Shown: positions 1 to 6,556, counted from the stretch's first letter. The stretch: DNA of 8,028 nt from an uncultured Collinsella sp. (GCA_902489855.1 CABUBS010000093.1:1-8028); one strand, 5' to 3'. The notes: a model not told the origin generated them from the sequence alone. A program made the numbers and translations.

Positions 1-1
1 T

Positions 2-331
2 GGCCTGGCCCGCAGCCAGGCCGCGCGCGATGGCGGAGAGCGGCGCGATGCCAAAGCTCATGAGCCACGTGGCGAGCGGGTCGGACAGACTCGTCGAGGC
101 GACGGCGGACGAGGCGAAGCCCACGAGCGTAATGGCAACCTGGATGGTGGCGAGCAGCTGGTCGGAGTCGGCAGCCAGCTTAATGGCACGCTCGGCGCGC
201 TTGTCGCCTTCCTCGGCCTCGTGCTCCAACACGGCGCGCTTGGCCGTGGTGAGCGCCATCTCGGACATAGAGAAGTAGCCGTTGATGAGGGTCAAAACGA
301 GGGTGGTGATAAGGGAGATGGTTATGTCCAT
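2..331 (-). CDS. CNNM/DUF21 (hemolysin C-like) membrane protein, N-terminal part
   Basis: The first 110 residues of a membrane protein, cut by the left window edge. The translation begins MDITISLITTLVLTLINGYF and continues SMSEMALTTAKRAVLEHEAE. This is the characteristic first membrane segment and small-residue turn of the CNNM transmembrane domain (DUF21), normally followed by two CBS domains and a CorC/HlyC C-terminal domain in proteins of about 430 residues. Only the first two hydrophobic segments (about 1-24 and 60-80) are visible. Family members are inner-membrane proteins linked to magnesium or other cation export; the old name hemolysin is rarely literal. ATG at 331 is chosen because no other ATG, GTG or TTG lies in frame in the 30 bases upstream. 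A GGAGG at 347-351 is 15 bases away, a long spacing. It is co-directional with the PAQR gene upstream (gap 110 bases). The family call is firm; the substrate is unknown. Confidence 0.85.
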   Translation of the reverse strand, partial: MDITISLITTLVLTLINGYFSMSEMALTTAKRAVLEHEAEEGDKRAERAIKLAADSDQLLATIQVAITLVGFASSAVASTSLSDPLATWLMSFGIAPLSAIARGLAAGQA

Positions 332-404
332 CGGGAGTTTCTCGAACCTCCAAGATTCGGGACGTCAGGTTAAAACGTTGATGGCGGATACGGCAATTGC
401 ACCG

Positions 405-428
405 GCGCCCAAACGAGAACGCGGGCGC
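405..428 (-). other. Weak hairpin just downstream of the PAQR gene
   Basis: An inverted repeat GCGCCC (405-410) / GGGCGC (423-428) with a 12-base loop lies 14 to 37 bases past the stop codon of the 442-1125 gene. No T-run follows it on the minus strand, so it does not qualify as an intrinsic terminator. It could be an attenuator or mRNA-stabilising stem between two co-directional genes, or chance in GC-rich DNA. Confidence 0.25.
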
Positions 429-441
429 GAAGGCGTGGTCG

Positions 442-1125
442 CTAGATTACGAAGAGGATCACCGCCATGAACTGGAAGATGCTGCCGGCGAGCACCCACA
501 GGTGAAACACGCTGTGCAGATAGCGCACGTTTTTGGCGATATAGAACGGCACGCCCGCGGTGTAGCACACGCCGCCGACGGCGAGCAGGGCAAGTGCCAC
601 GGGGTTGAGCAGCGCAACAAGTTCGGGCAGCTTAAAGACAACGAGCCAGCCCATCAGCAGGTAGACCAGGCCGCTTACCCAATGCGGCTGGCGCTCGCGT
701 AGGAAGCACTCGAGGGCGATGCCGATGATGGCGATGGCCCATACGGCAAAGAACAGCACAGCGCCGCCGTCGTTTGCGAGCGTGATGAGGCAAAACGGCG
801 TATAGCTGCCGGCTATGAGCAGGTAGATGCAGCTGTGGTCGATGATGCGAAACACGCGCTTGGCGCGCGCGGGCTGAATCGCGTGGTAGAGCGTGGAGGC
901 TAGGTATTCGAGAATAATGCTGACACCATAGACAATCGCCGCGGCCATGTGGGCCGGGCCTCCGCCGCGCAGGGCGGCGAATACGATCAGGAGCACCAGG
1001 CCCGCGATACCCAGCAGGCAGCCGACACCATGGGTGACGGAGTTCATGATCTCCTCGCCCACCGTGTAGTGTGGAACGGCCGCGGTCTTGGGTCGCGGCT
1101 TAGAACTGTCGCTCGAATCGGACAT
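442..1125 (-). CDS. trhA: PAQR / hemolysin III family membrane protein (TrhA type)
   Basis: A 227-residue integral membrane protein of the progestin-adipoQ receptor/hemolysin III family (YqfA, TrhA), with seven predicted membrane segments. The family's conserved polar residues are all present: E25 and the NSVTHG stretch at 28-33, S77-TLY-H81, D96-H97 followed by a CIYLLIAGSYTPF block (99-111), and H204-SVF-H208 near the C-terminus. The S/H/D/HxxxH set matches the zinc-binding site seen in adiponectin receptors. Bacterial members are linked to membrane-fluidity homeostasis; haemolysis is a historical assignment. A TTG at 1143 gives six more residues, but it overlaps the Shine-Dalgarno sequence. 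GGAGG (1137-1141) sits 11 bases before ATG 1125, so ATG 1125 is preferred. The gene diverges from the alpha/beta hydrolase gene and is followed by the CNNM gene. Family confidence is high; the physiological role is inferred. Confidence 0.9.
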   Translation of the reverse strand: MSDSSDSSKPRPKTAAVPHYTVGEEIMNSVTHGVGCLLGIAGLVLLIVFAALRGGGPAHMAAAIVYGVSIILEYLASTLYHAIQPARAKRVFRIIDHSCIYLLIAGSYTPFCLITLANDGGAVLFFAVWAIAIIGIALECFLRERQPHWVSGLVYLLMGWLVVFKLPELVALLNPVALALLAVGGVCYTAGVPFYIAKNVRYLHSVFHLWVLAGSIFQFMAVILFVI

Positions 1126-1160
1126 GCCGGTTACATCCTCCAACGTAAAGAGTTCTCAAC

Positions 1161-1190
1161 ACTATATCAAAGCGTCTAGGTACGTGCGAA
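1161..1190 (-). promoter_or_regulatory. Possible promoter of the PAQR gene
   Basis: On the minus strand TTCGCA (1185-1190) is followed after 18 bases by TATAGT (1161-1166), a fair -10 and a weak -35 for a sigma-70-type factor. The start codon at 1125 lies about 30 bases past the expected transcription start, leaving room for the ribosome binding site. It was assigned by eye; the -35 match is only four of six. Confidence 0.4.
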
Positions 1191-1232
1191 ATTTGCACCA
1201 TACGTGACCCTTTGTTTACCCATTCTTTGCCT

Positions 1233-1246
1233 GTTGACGCATCAAC
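1233..1246. promoter_or_regulatory. Operator-like inverted repeat, copy 1
   Basis: GTTGACGCATCAAC is a dyad with perfect GTTGA/TCAAC arms around four bases. It covers the -35 box of the hydrolase promoter, so a bound protein would block RNA polymerase. A near-identical copy lies 45 bases downstream (1278-1291). The size and symmetry suit a TetR-like or similar dimeric repressor, but no regulator gene is in the window. Confidence 0.5.
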
Positions 1247-1262
1247 GGCGAACGTCCATAAT
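1234..1262 (+). promoter_or_regulatory. Sigma-70-type promoter of the alpha/beta hydrolase gene
   Basis: TTGACG (1234-1239), a 17-base spacer and CATAAT (1257-1262) match the TTGACA/TATAAT consensus at five of six positions each with ideal spacing. Transcription would start near 1269, giving a leader of about 43 bases before ATG 1312. The -35 box lies inside the inverted repeat at 1233-1246. Confidence 0.65.
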
Positions 1263-1277
1263 GCGCTTGCATTAAAT

Positions 1278-1291
1278 GTTGATGTATTAAC
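1278..1291. promoter_or_regulatory. Operator-like inverted repeat, copy 2
   Basis: GTTGATGTATTAAC matches copy 1 at 11 of 14 positions, and all three differences are C/T changes. It sits about 10 to 23 bases past the predicted transcription start and before the AGGAAAG ribosome binding site (1299-1305). With flanking bases the dyad extends to ATGTT/AACAT (1276-1293). In RNA it could fold as a short stem, but the shared sequence with copy 1 favours a DNA site. Confidence 0.5.
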
Positions 1292-1311
1292 ATCTTATAG
1301 GAAAGCTTCTT

Positions 1312-2277
1312 ATGTCTCAAAACGCACGTTCCCATCGAAAGCTCAAGATAGCCGGCGTCGTTGCGCTGGTGCTCGTTGTCGCGCTGTTGGGGTTTGCCGG
1401 CAACTTCTTGTTCGACTTTGCCCTGAATCCCCAAGCGCCCTACACCATGAAGATGATGCAGGACAGCAAGGACGCCGAAAAGGGCGAGCAGATGGACGCC
1501 GAGGAGGGCGAGGCGCGGGCGTGGTTTAAAGAGAACCGCGAGAGCAGCAGCCTCACCGCGGACGACGGGACTGAGCTCGCCGCCTGGTATTTTGCTGCGT
1601 CGGAGAGCACGCACGACTACGCAGTCTGCCTGCATGGATATACCAACGAGCCCATCGGTATGGCCCGATACGTCAAGCGATTCCACGACCGCGGCATGAA
1701 CGTACTCGCACCCGCCGCCCGCGCCCACGAGCGCTCCGGCGGCGACTATATCGGCATGGGCTGGCCCGAGCGCCTCGACATCGTCGCATGGATCGAGCGA
1801 ATCGTTCAGGCTGACCCCGAGGCGCGCATCCTGGTCTTTGGCGAGTCGATGGGTGCGGCAACCGCCATGAACGTCGCGGGGGAATCTCTGCCCGCAAACG
1901 TGAAATGCATTATCGAGGACTGCGGTTATACGAGTGTTTGGGACGAGTTTTCTCTGCAGCTCAAGGACGTGTTCGGCCTGCCCAGCTTTCCCTTGCTCGA
2001 TGTAGCAAACTTAGTGTGCAACGTGCGCGCAGGCTACGACTTTCATAAGGCGAGCAGTGTGGAGCAACTCGAACACGCGACAGTTCCCATGCTGTTTATC
2101 CACGGCGACCAGGACACCTTTGTACCGTACAGCATGCTCGACCAAAACTACGACACGTGCGCCAGCAAGGTCAAGCAAAAGCTCACTATCCATGGCGCCA
2201 CCCACGCCAAGAGTGCGCAAGTTGACCCCGAGCTCTACTGGAACACAGTCGACAACTTCCTCGACGAGTATTTTTAG
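1312..2277 (+). CDS. Membrane-anchored alpha/beta hydrolase
   Basis: A 321-residue protein with a short basic N-terminus, a hydrophobic segment at about 12-35 (signal anchor, no lipobox) and an extracytoplasmic alpha/beta hydrolase domain. The HGY motif at 108-110 (CLHGYTNEP) is the oxyanion-hole region. The nucleophile elbow is GESMG with Ser179. The acid is probably Asp268 in HGDQDTFVP, and the base is His298 in GATHAKS. The fold and spacing match the BD-FAE/prolyl-oligopeptidase-like and YqkD/Bem46-type serine hydrolases found in Firmicutes and Actinobacteria. The substrate cannot be told: an acyl ester, peptide or thioester is possible. ATG 1312 is supported by AGGAAAG six bases upstream. 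The gene is monocistronic, with its own promoter and paired operator-like dyads upstream and a strong terminator downstream, so it is probably under dedicated repression. Hydrolase confidence is high. Confidence 0.9.
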   Translation: MSQNARSHRKLKIAGVVALVLVVALLGFAGNFLFDFALNPQAPYTMKMMQDSKDAEKGEQMDAEEGEARAWFKENRESSSLTADDGTELAAWYFAASESTHDYAVCLHGYTNEPIGMARYVKRFHDRGMNVLAPAARAHERSGGDYIGMGWPERLDIVAWIERIVQADPEARILVFGESMGAATAMNVAGESLPANVKCIIEDCGYTSVWDEFSLQLKDVFGLPSFPLLDVANLVCNVRAGYDFHKASSVEQLEHATVPMLFIHGDQDTFVPYSMLDQNYDTCASKVKQKLTIHGATHAKSAQVDPELYWNTVDNFLDEYF

Positions 2278-2322
2278 GAAATAGTACGGTTTACTGGTCT
2301 ATCTGACCCCCTAGCACTTCCA

Positions 2323-2361
2323 AAAAGCCGCCCGTGGGCACTGTGCTCACGGGCGGCTTTT
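2323..2361. terminator. Bidirectional intrinsic terminator between convergent genes
   Basis: An 18-base-pair hairpin (2323-2340 with 2344-2361) with one G-T pair and a three-base loop. The stem core is GCCGCCCGTG, flanked by AAAA on the left and TTTT on the right, so it ends in a U-run when transcribed in either direction. It lies 46 bases past the hydrolase stop and 48 bases past the DUF362 stop, serving both. Confidence 0.9.
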
Positions 2362-2408
2362 GCTAACGTTGCGCTACAAAAGCGCTTGATGTGTCCAATA
2401 GACAGGTG

Positions 2409-3614
2409 TTACTTGACCTCGATAAGCTCGTACTTGCTCGTGCCCAGACCGATCTTCTCGGCGTGCGCGATGCACGCGCGCCAGTCGGTGTCGGGATGCG
2501 TGATGCAGAAGGGGTCACGCGCCTGCTCGCCCTCCAGATGCTCGTGGTTATGCTCCATCTTGGCCGCGCTATCGGTGAGCTCGGTGTTGGGCAGCGGCTC
2601 GGATGCCATGACGGCATCGGCGCAGGCCTGGTCGATGGCGACCGGGTCGAAGCTCGCAAACATGCCGATATCGTTGACGATAGGCGTGTCGTTTTCGGGA
2701 TGGCAATCGCAATTGGGGCTGATGTCCATGGCAAGCGAGATGTGGAAGCTCGGGCGGCCGTCGACAACGGCCTTTGTATACTCGGCGATCTTGCAGTTGA
2801 GCACGTCGGCCGCGGCGTCATAGCCGGGCTTGATGCAGTCCTGGTTGCATGCCGCAATGCAGCGTCCGCAGCCCACGCAGCGATCGTGGTCGATGGCAGC
2901 GACGTGAACCGTGCGGGTGTTGCCGTTGGCAAGCTCGCGCTCGCGGGTGTCGTCGAACGAGACAGCGTTGTGCGCGCAGATCTTTTCGCAGGCGCGGCAG
3001 CCAACGCAGTGCTCGGCCGCGACGTTCGGCTTGCCGGCGGCATGCTGCTCCATCTTGCCGGCACGGCTGCCGCCTCCCATGCCCAGGTTCTTCATGGCGC
3101 CGCCAAAACCGGCCTGCTCATGACCCTTAAAGTGGGTGAGGCTGATCACGATATCGGCATCCATGAGCGCCTGACCGATCTTGGCCTCGTGCACGTACTC
3201 GCCGCCCTCGACCGGGACGAGCGCCTCGTCGGTGCCCTTGAGGCCATCGGCGATGATGACCTGGCAGCCCGTGGCATACGGGGTAAAGCCGTTCTGATAG
3301 GCGGTATCGATGTGCTCGAGCGCGTTTTTGCGGCTACCGACGTAGAGCGTATTGCAGTCGGTGAGGAAGGGCTTGCCGCCCAGCTCCTTCACCACGTCCG
3401 CGACGGCGCGGGCGTAGTTGGGGCGCAAAAAGCTCAGGTTGCCCAGCTCGCCAAAGTGAATCTTGATGGCGACGAACTTGTTCTCGAAGTCGATCTGCTC
3501 AATACCGGCGTGACGAATGAGGCGCTTGAGCTTGTCGAGCTGGCTCTCGCGAGCATGCGTGCGCAGGTTGGTGAAGTACACCTTAGCGGGTGCTGCGGGT
3601 GCAGTTACGGTCAT
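2409..3614 (-). CDS. DUF362 protein with two [4Fe-4S] clusters
   Basis: A 401-residue cytoplasmic protein of the DUF362 family with a bacterial ferredoxin-type insert. The N-terminal DUF362 half (about 10-195) carries typical stretches such as AIKIHFGELGN (49-59), PFLTDCNTLYVGSRKNA (82-98) and HFKGHEQAGFGGAMKNLGMG (161-180). Two CxxCxxCxxxC motifs follow: C203/C206/C209/C213 and C246/C249/C252/C256. They should bind two [4Fe-4S] clusters. The C-terminal half resumes DUF362 with PNCDCHPEND (300-309) and a DPVAID motif (323-328). Such proteins are presumed redox or electron-transfer proteins; the partner and reaction are not established. A GAGGGG sequence lies eight bases before ATG 3614. It is a single gene, convergent with the hydrolase gene. 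Upstream lie an array of 11-base units and REP-like cluster A. The C-terminal H/E-rich segment (HNHEHLEGE, 355-363) may bind metal. Family confidence is high, function unknown. Confidence 0.9.
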   Translation of the reverse strand: MTVTAPAAPAKVYFTNLRTHARESQLDKLKRLIRHAGIEQIDFENKFVAIKIHFGELGNLSFLRPNYARAVADVVKELGGKPFLTDCNTLYVGSRKNALEHIDTAYQNGFTPYATGCQVIIADGLKGTDEALVPVEGGEYVHEAKIGQALMDADIVISLTHFKGHEQAGFGGAMKNLGMGGGSRAGKMEQHAAGKPNVAAEHCVGCRACEKICAHNAVSFDDTRERELANGNTRTVHVAAIDHDRCVGCGRCIAACNQDCIKPGYDAAADVLNCKIAEYTKAVVDGRPSFHISLAMDISPNCDCHPENDTPIVNDIGMFASFDPVAIDQACADAVMASEPLPNTELTDSAAKMEHNHEHLEGEQARDPFCITHPDTDWRACIAHAEKIGLGTSKYELIEVK

Positions 3615-3653
3615 AGATATATCCCCTCGGTCTATATGGCGTTACAGACATAG

Positions 3654-3697
3654 AGGATGGTACCAGTTAAAGCAGAGTTAAAGTCAAGTACGGTACC
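3654..3697. repeat. Array of four 11-base units upstream of the DUF362 gene
   Basis: Four consecutive 11-base units, each beginning with AG: AGGATGGTACC, AGTTAAAGCAG, AGTTAAAGTCA and AGTACGGTACC. The inner pair shares AGTTAAAG; the outer pair shares a GGTACC end. Read toward the DUF362 gene, the inner pair is CTTTAAC-4-CTTTAAC, the 7-4-7 layout used by OmpR/PhoB-type response regulators. The array ends exactly where REP-like element A1 begins. Being short and imperfect, it could be coincidence. I saw no convincing -10/-35 pair for the DUF362 gene here. Confidence 0.4.
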
Positions 3698-3720
3698 TAG
3701 TCATTGGGGACGTTCTTAAT

Positions 3721-3748
3721 TAGTCATTGGGGACAGACTTAAATGACT
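3721..3748 (+). repeat. Type I REP-like hairpin A2
   Basis: Left arm AGTCATT (3722-3728), core GGGGACAGACTT, right arm AATGACT (3742-3748). This is the most complete type I copy in cluster A. Confidence 0.7.
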
Positions 3749-3753
3749 GAAAC

Positions 3754-3782
3754 CACTCATTGGGGACGGACTTAAATGAGTG
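3754..3782 (+). repeat. Type I REP-like hairpin A3 with compensatory stem change
   Basis: Left arm CACTCATT (3754-3761), core GGGGACGGACTT, right arm AATGAGTG (3775-3782). Relative to A2, one stem pair changes from G:C to C:G on both arms, so pairing is kept. Confidence 0.7.
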
Positions 3783-3785
3783 CCT

Positions 3786-3820
3786 CGCCACCTGGCAGCT
3801 AGGGACGTTCCTTTCCTGCC
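3786..3820 (+). repeat. Type II REP-like hairpin A4
   Basis: A 35-base element starting CGCCACCTGGCAG, with a CTAGGGACGTTCC centre and an arm ending CTGCC. GGCAG (3794-3798) pairs with CTGCC (3816-3820). It aligns without gaps to the copy at 7421-7455, with 29 of 35 bases identical. Its right arm belongs to the palindrome CTGCCGGCAG (3816-3825), which also starts the next copy. Confidence 0.65.
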
Positions 3821-3865
3821 GGCAGTTGGGGACAGTCCTTGCCAGCACGGCCGGCGAACCGGCGA

Positions 3866-3892
3866 ATCGGCAAAGACTGTCCCCGATGACTA
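3866..3892 (-). repeat. Reversed REP-like element A6 supplying a stop codon
   Basis: On the minus strand it reads TAGTCATCGGGGACAGTC followed by TTTGCCGAT. ATCGG (3866-3870) pairs with CCGAT (3883-3887). The first three bases on the minus strand, TAG (3890-3892), are the stop codon of the ABC permease gene. Confidence 0.65.
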
Positions 3893-6556
3893 CTCCTGCA
3901 CCTTGAGAGCTTCGGCCAGGCCCACACGTTTGATGGAACGCATGTGCAGCAACGCCACGACCAGGTAGGTCACAAAGCCAATGCCCACGCACGCCGCCAT
4001 GGACCAAGCGGGCACGTAGATCTCGATATTGCCGTTGTAGGCGAGCAGCATCGAGCGGAAGATGGCCGTGAGCGAGCCAATAATGACCGGCAGGCTCAGC
4101 ACGAGCGACGCCGCCACGCACAGCGTGATCGAGCGGATGTACAGATGCGAGATCTCGCTATCGCGATAGCCAAAGACTTTCATGTAGCTGATCGAACGGG
4201 CGCTGTGGTCGATCACCGCCTTGGTCAGCAGGTACATAAACAGCAGGAAGATGAACACCGCGAGCCCGATCATCATTCCGATCATTTTGCTCATCATGCC
4301 GATGAACTGGTCGCCCACGGCCCGCATGTCGTCGGGCGTGGTGTCGCCGGCAAAGTAACGAGCATCGAGGTCGAGCTTCTCGTCGCTCACATAGCCGTTA
4401 AAGTAGGCGGCGTCGTTGCCGAACAGCTCGTTAAAGTCGTCGATACTCATATAGATATTCATGTCCGACTTGGAGCCCCAGGCACAGTCCTTGCCCGCGT
4501 ACTCAAGGGAATAATGCTCCCCCTCGTACTTGTCGATGAGCGTGACCTTCTGGCCCTCGCTCCAGCCAAACTTGTCGAGCAGGCCGCCGCCAAAGACGAC
4601 GCGCCCATCGCCAACGTTGAGGTCTTTCCAATAGCGCGAATCGGGCGAGATGCCGTAGACGGAAATCGTCTCCTCGCCATTACCATCGCCGCGGTCGTAT
4701 TGCAGCTGGTAAACGGCATATTTCTCGGTCTGCGCAATCTTGTCTGCACCGTTATCGGTCGTGTTAACCGGGTGAATGTCGTCGTTGTCGGTGTCGATCC
4801 TAGAGGCCTTGTCGATCAGGTCGATAGCCTCGTCGCGGTCACAGCCGAGGGCATCGGCAAGGTCATCGAGGCGCGCGTAGAGCTCACCCTTCTTGTCCTG
4901 GACCTTGGCAAGCGCATCCTGCGCTGCGGTCAGGCTCTCGGCAGACGGAGATGCGGTCGCGGCATCGGCTGCCGCCTGCGCAGCATCGGCCGCGTCGTCG
5001 AGCTCGTCATCGGCATCCTGGGCAGCGGTTAGCAGCGCGCCGTCAACCGACTGCAAGCGCTCGAGTGCCGACCACTGCTCGCGCTCCTCGGCGGTGCCCT
5101 CGAGCTCCAGCGGCGCCTTGAGCGTGTACTGGTGCTCAGCGACCAGGCTCGTTTCGAGGTTGTCCGCATAGTGCGTCATCGTGGGCAGGATCGCCAGGCC
5201 AAAGAGCAGCAGCAGCGAGGCAAACGCAATGCCCACGAAGAGCGTGGCGAAGTTGCCTAGGTTGCGCAGGAAGATACGAAGGCGGAAGCGCGAGACAAAG
5301 CCCATGCGCTCCGGCAGCTGCAGACCGCGCTTGGTGCCCGATTTGCCGCTCGCCTCGTGACGAAGGAATTGCAACGGCGTCTTGCCCATCTTGCGAAGCA
5401 GACCCACCAGCGTGATGAGGATGAGCGCGGCGGCGGGAACCACGGCGCACTTCACAAAGATCTCCCAGCTCCAGTACACCTGGAAGGGCGGCAGGCTGTA
5501 CGAACCGTAATAGAGGCTGCGCATGGGCTCAGTAAAGAACACAACGCCGAGCGCAGTGCCCAAAAGCGTCGCGACCACGCCCACGATGGCGGGAAGCGCA
5601 AGGTAGTGCAGCACGATCTCGCGTCGACGATAGCCGCTGGCGAGCAGCGTGCCGATGATGGCGCTCTCCTCCTCGATGGTGGCGTCGGTAAGGACCACAA
5701 AGACAAACGCCATGATCACGATGATGATGTCGAGCAGCGTCATCCACATCATGGAGTCGCCGTCCACGTCGTCGCGCGCATAGCCAATGCCCTGGTTGGA
5801 ATCGGCGTCGATCAGATCGTCCACGCGCGTATCGGCGTCGGTCAGCGCCTCGACCATATCTTGCTCGGCGTCAATGCGGTCCGCGGTGGGGAGGTCGCGA
5901 TCGGTAAAGGTGAAGGAGTAGGTGTAGGCGGGTGCGCCACCGGCATCCTCGAGCGCGGCAAAGCCGGCGTCGGTGACCTCGGCCACGCCATAGGTGATGG
6001 TGTTCACCGTAAAGTCCGAATTGTTGAGGAACAGCGCCTGGCTATCGGGCTGGGTCATGATGCCGCAGATGGTGTAGGTGCGGTCCTCAAGCTCGACCTT
6101 ATCGCCCACGGCGAGGTCGTTATTGGTGGCAAAGACACGGTCGATGGCCACCTCGTCATCCACCTTGGGTTCCTTGCCCTCACAGTAGGACGCGATATCG
6201 ACCTTGGTGCGGTGCGTGTAGGTGCGCAGCGTGCGCTTGGTGCCGTCGTCGCCGGTCGCCTTTTTGATGATGGCGTCGATGGAGAAATTCTTGTAGAGCG
6301 TGACGCCGCCGACGTCGTCGGCCGCGTCCTCGGCGGCCTTGAGTTGATCATCGGTAGCCTCGAAGGAGGTGGTCACGCGGCCGTCCTCAATCGTGTACGC
6401 ATCGCGCATGTCATCGATGAGGCAGCCGATGGAATGCGCCGCGAGCAAAAAGCCCGAGGTGAGAGCGATACTTCCGCACATAAGCAAAAAGATGCCCAGG
6501 TACTTGCCGATATTGCGGCGCAGCTCGCGCGGGAGACGTTTTGCGAGAGGTGTCAT
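3890..6556 (-). CDS. FtsX-like ABC transporter permease, two FtsX modules
   Basis: An 888-residue inner-membrane permease, the partner of the ATPase encoded just upstream. About eight membrane segments are visible: 18-40; 273-290, 317-340 and 368-388 (first FtsX module); 430-457; 755-778, 805-835 and 850-872 (second module). Each module carries the cytoplasmic motif typical of FtsX/MacB permeases after its first helix: ASGYRRREI (306-314) and FGYRDSEI (795-802). The first external domain (about 41-270) is MacB-like. The second (458-750) starts with an Ala/Asp-rich, probably coiled-coil stretch at about 505-585. Such permeases move substrates across or out of the membrane (lipoproteins, peptides, toxins) or transmit force to envelope enzymes; the substrate is unknown. 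ATG 6556 is eight bases after the ATPase stop, with a weak AGGCGG before it, suggesting translational coupling. A TTG at 6571 would overlap the ATPase gene. The stop codon lies in REP-like element A6. Confidence 0.92.
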   Translation of the reverse strand: MTPLAKRLPRELRRNIGKYLGIFLLMCGSIALTSGFLLAAHSIGCLIDDMRDAYTIEDGRVTTSFEATDDQLKAAEDAADDVGGVTLYKNFSIDAIIKKATGDDGTKRTLRTYTHRTKVDIASYCEGKEPKVDDEVAIDRVFATNNDLAVGDKVELEDRTYTICGIMTQPDSQALFLNNSDFTVNTITYGVAEVTDAGFAALEDAGGAPAYTYSFTFTDRDLPTADRIDAEQDMVEALTDADTRVDDLIDADSNQGIGYARDDVDGDSMMWMTLLDIIIVIMAFVFVVLTDATIEEESAIIGTLLASGYRRREIVLHYLALPAIVGVVATLLGTALGVVFFTEPMRSLYYGSYSLPPFQVYWSWEIFVKCAVVPAAALILITLVGLLRKMGKTPLQFLRHEASGKSGTKRGLQLPERMGFVSRFRLRIFLRNLGNFATLFVGIAFASLLLLFGLAILPTMTHYADNLETSLVAEHQYTLKAPLELEGTAEEREQWSALERLQSVDGALLTAAQDADDELDDAADAAQAAADAATASPSAESLTAAQDALAKVQDKKGELYARLDDLADALGCDRDEAIDLIDKASRIDTDNDDIHPVNTTDNGADKIAQTEKYAVYQLQYDRGDGNGEETISVYGISPDSRYWKDLNVGDGRVVFGGGLLDKFGWSEGQKVTLIDKYEGEHYSLEYAGKDCAWGSKSDMNIYMSIDDFNELFGNDAAYFNGYVSDEKLDLDARYFAGDTTPDDMRAVGDQFIGMMSKMIGMMIGLAVFIFLLFMYLLTKAVIDHSARSISYMKVFGYRDSEISHLYIRSITLCVAASLVLSLPVIIGSLTAIFRSMLLAYNGNIEIYVPAWSMAACVGIGFVTYLVVALLHMRSIKRVGLAEALKVQE

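Larger units (their letters stand above)
3698..3892. repeat. REP-like hairpin repeat cluster A
   Basis: Fills most of the 275-base spacer between the DUF362 gene and the ABC permease gene. It contains three forward type I copies (3698-3720 truncated, 3721-3748, 3754-3782), one type II copy (3786-3820), an overlapping second type II-like copy (about 3816-3843) and one reversed copy (3866-3892). All share a GGGGAC or AGGGAC core. The arrangement of forward then reversed hairpins resembles BIMEs formed from REP sequences. The elements carry no open reading frame of their own. Similar arrays are probably dispersed elsewhere in the genome, perhaps spread by a REP-associated tyrosine transposase, but none is encoded here. 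Confidence 0.7.

Noticed and set aside
1126..1143. TTG start at 1143 adding six residues to the PAQR protein
   Set aside because: The TTG overlaps the GGAGG that is correctly placed for ATG 1125, and the added residues are translated from the Shine-Dalgarno region.
2391..3653. A 420-codon open frame on the plus strand opposite the DUF362 gene, and long plus-strand frames at 3944-5032 and 5357-6712 opposite the permease gene
   Set aside because: They are antisense shadows of well-supported genes in GC-rich DNA with biased third codon positions. Their translations are rich in Arg, His, Gly and Val with no recognisable domain, and they lack ribosome binding sites.
3697..3890. CRISPR array in the repeat-rich spacer
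   Set aside because: The repeats differ in length and orientation, have no regular spacers, and are hairpins with a shared core. No cas gene is present.
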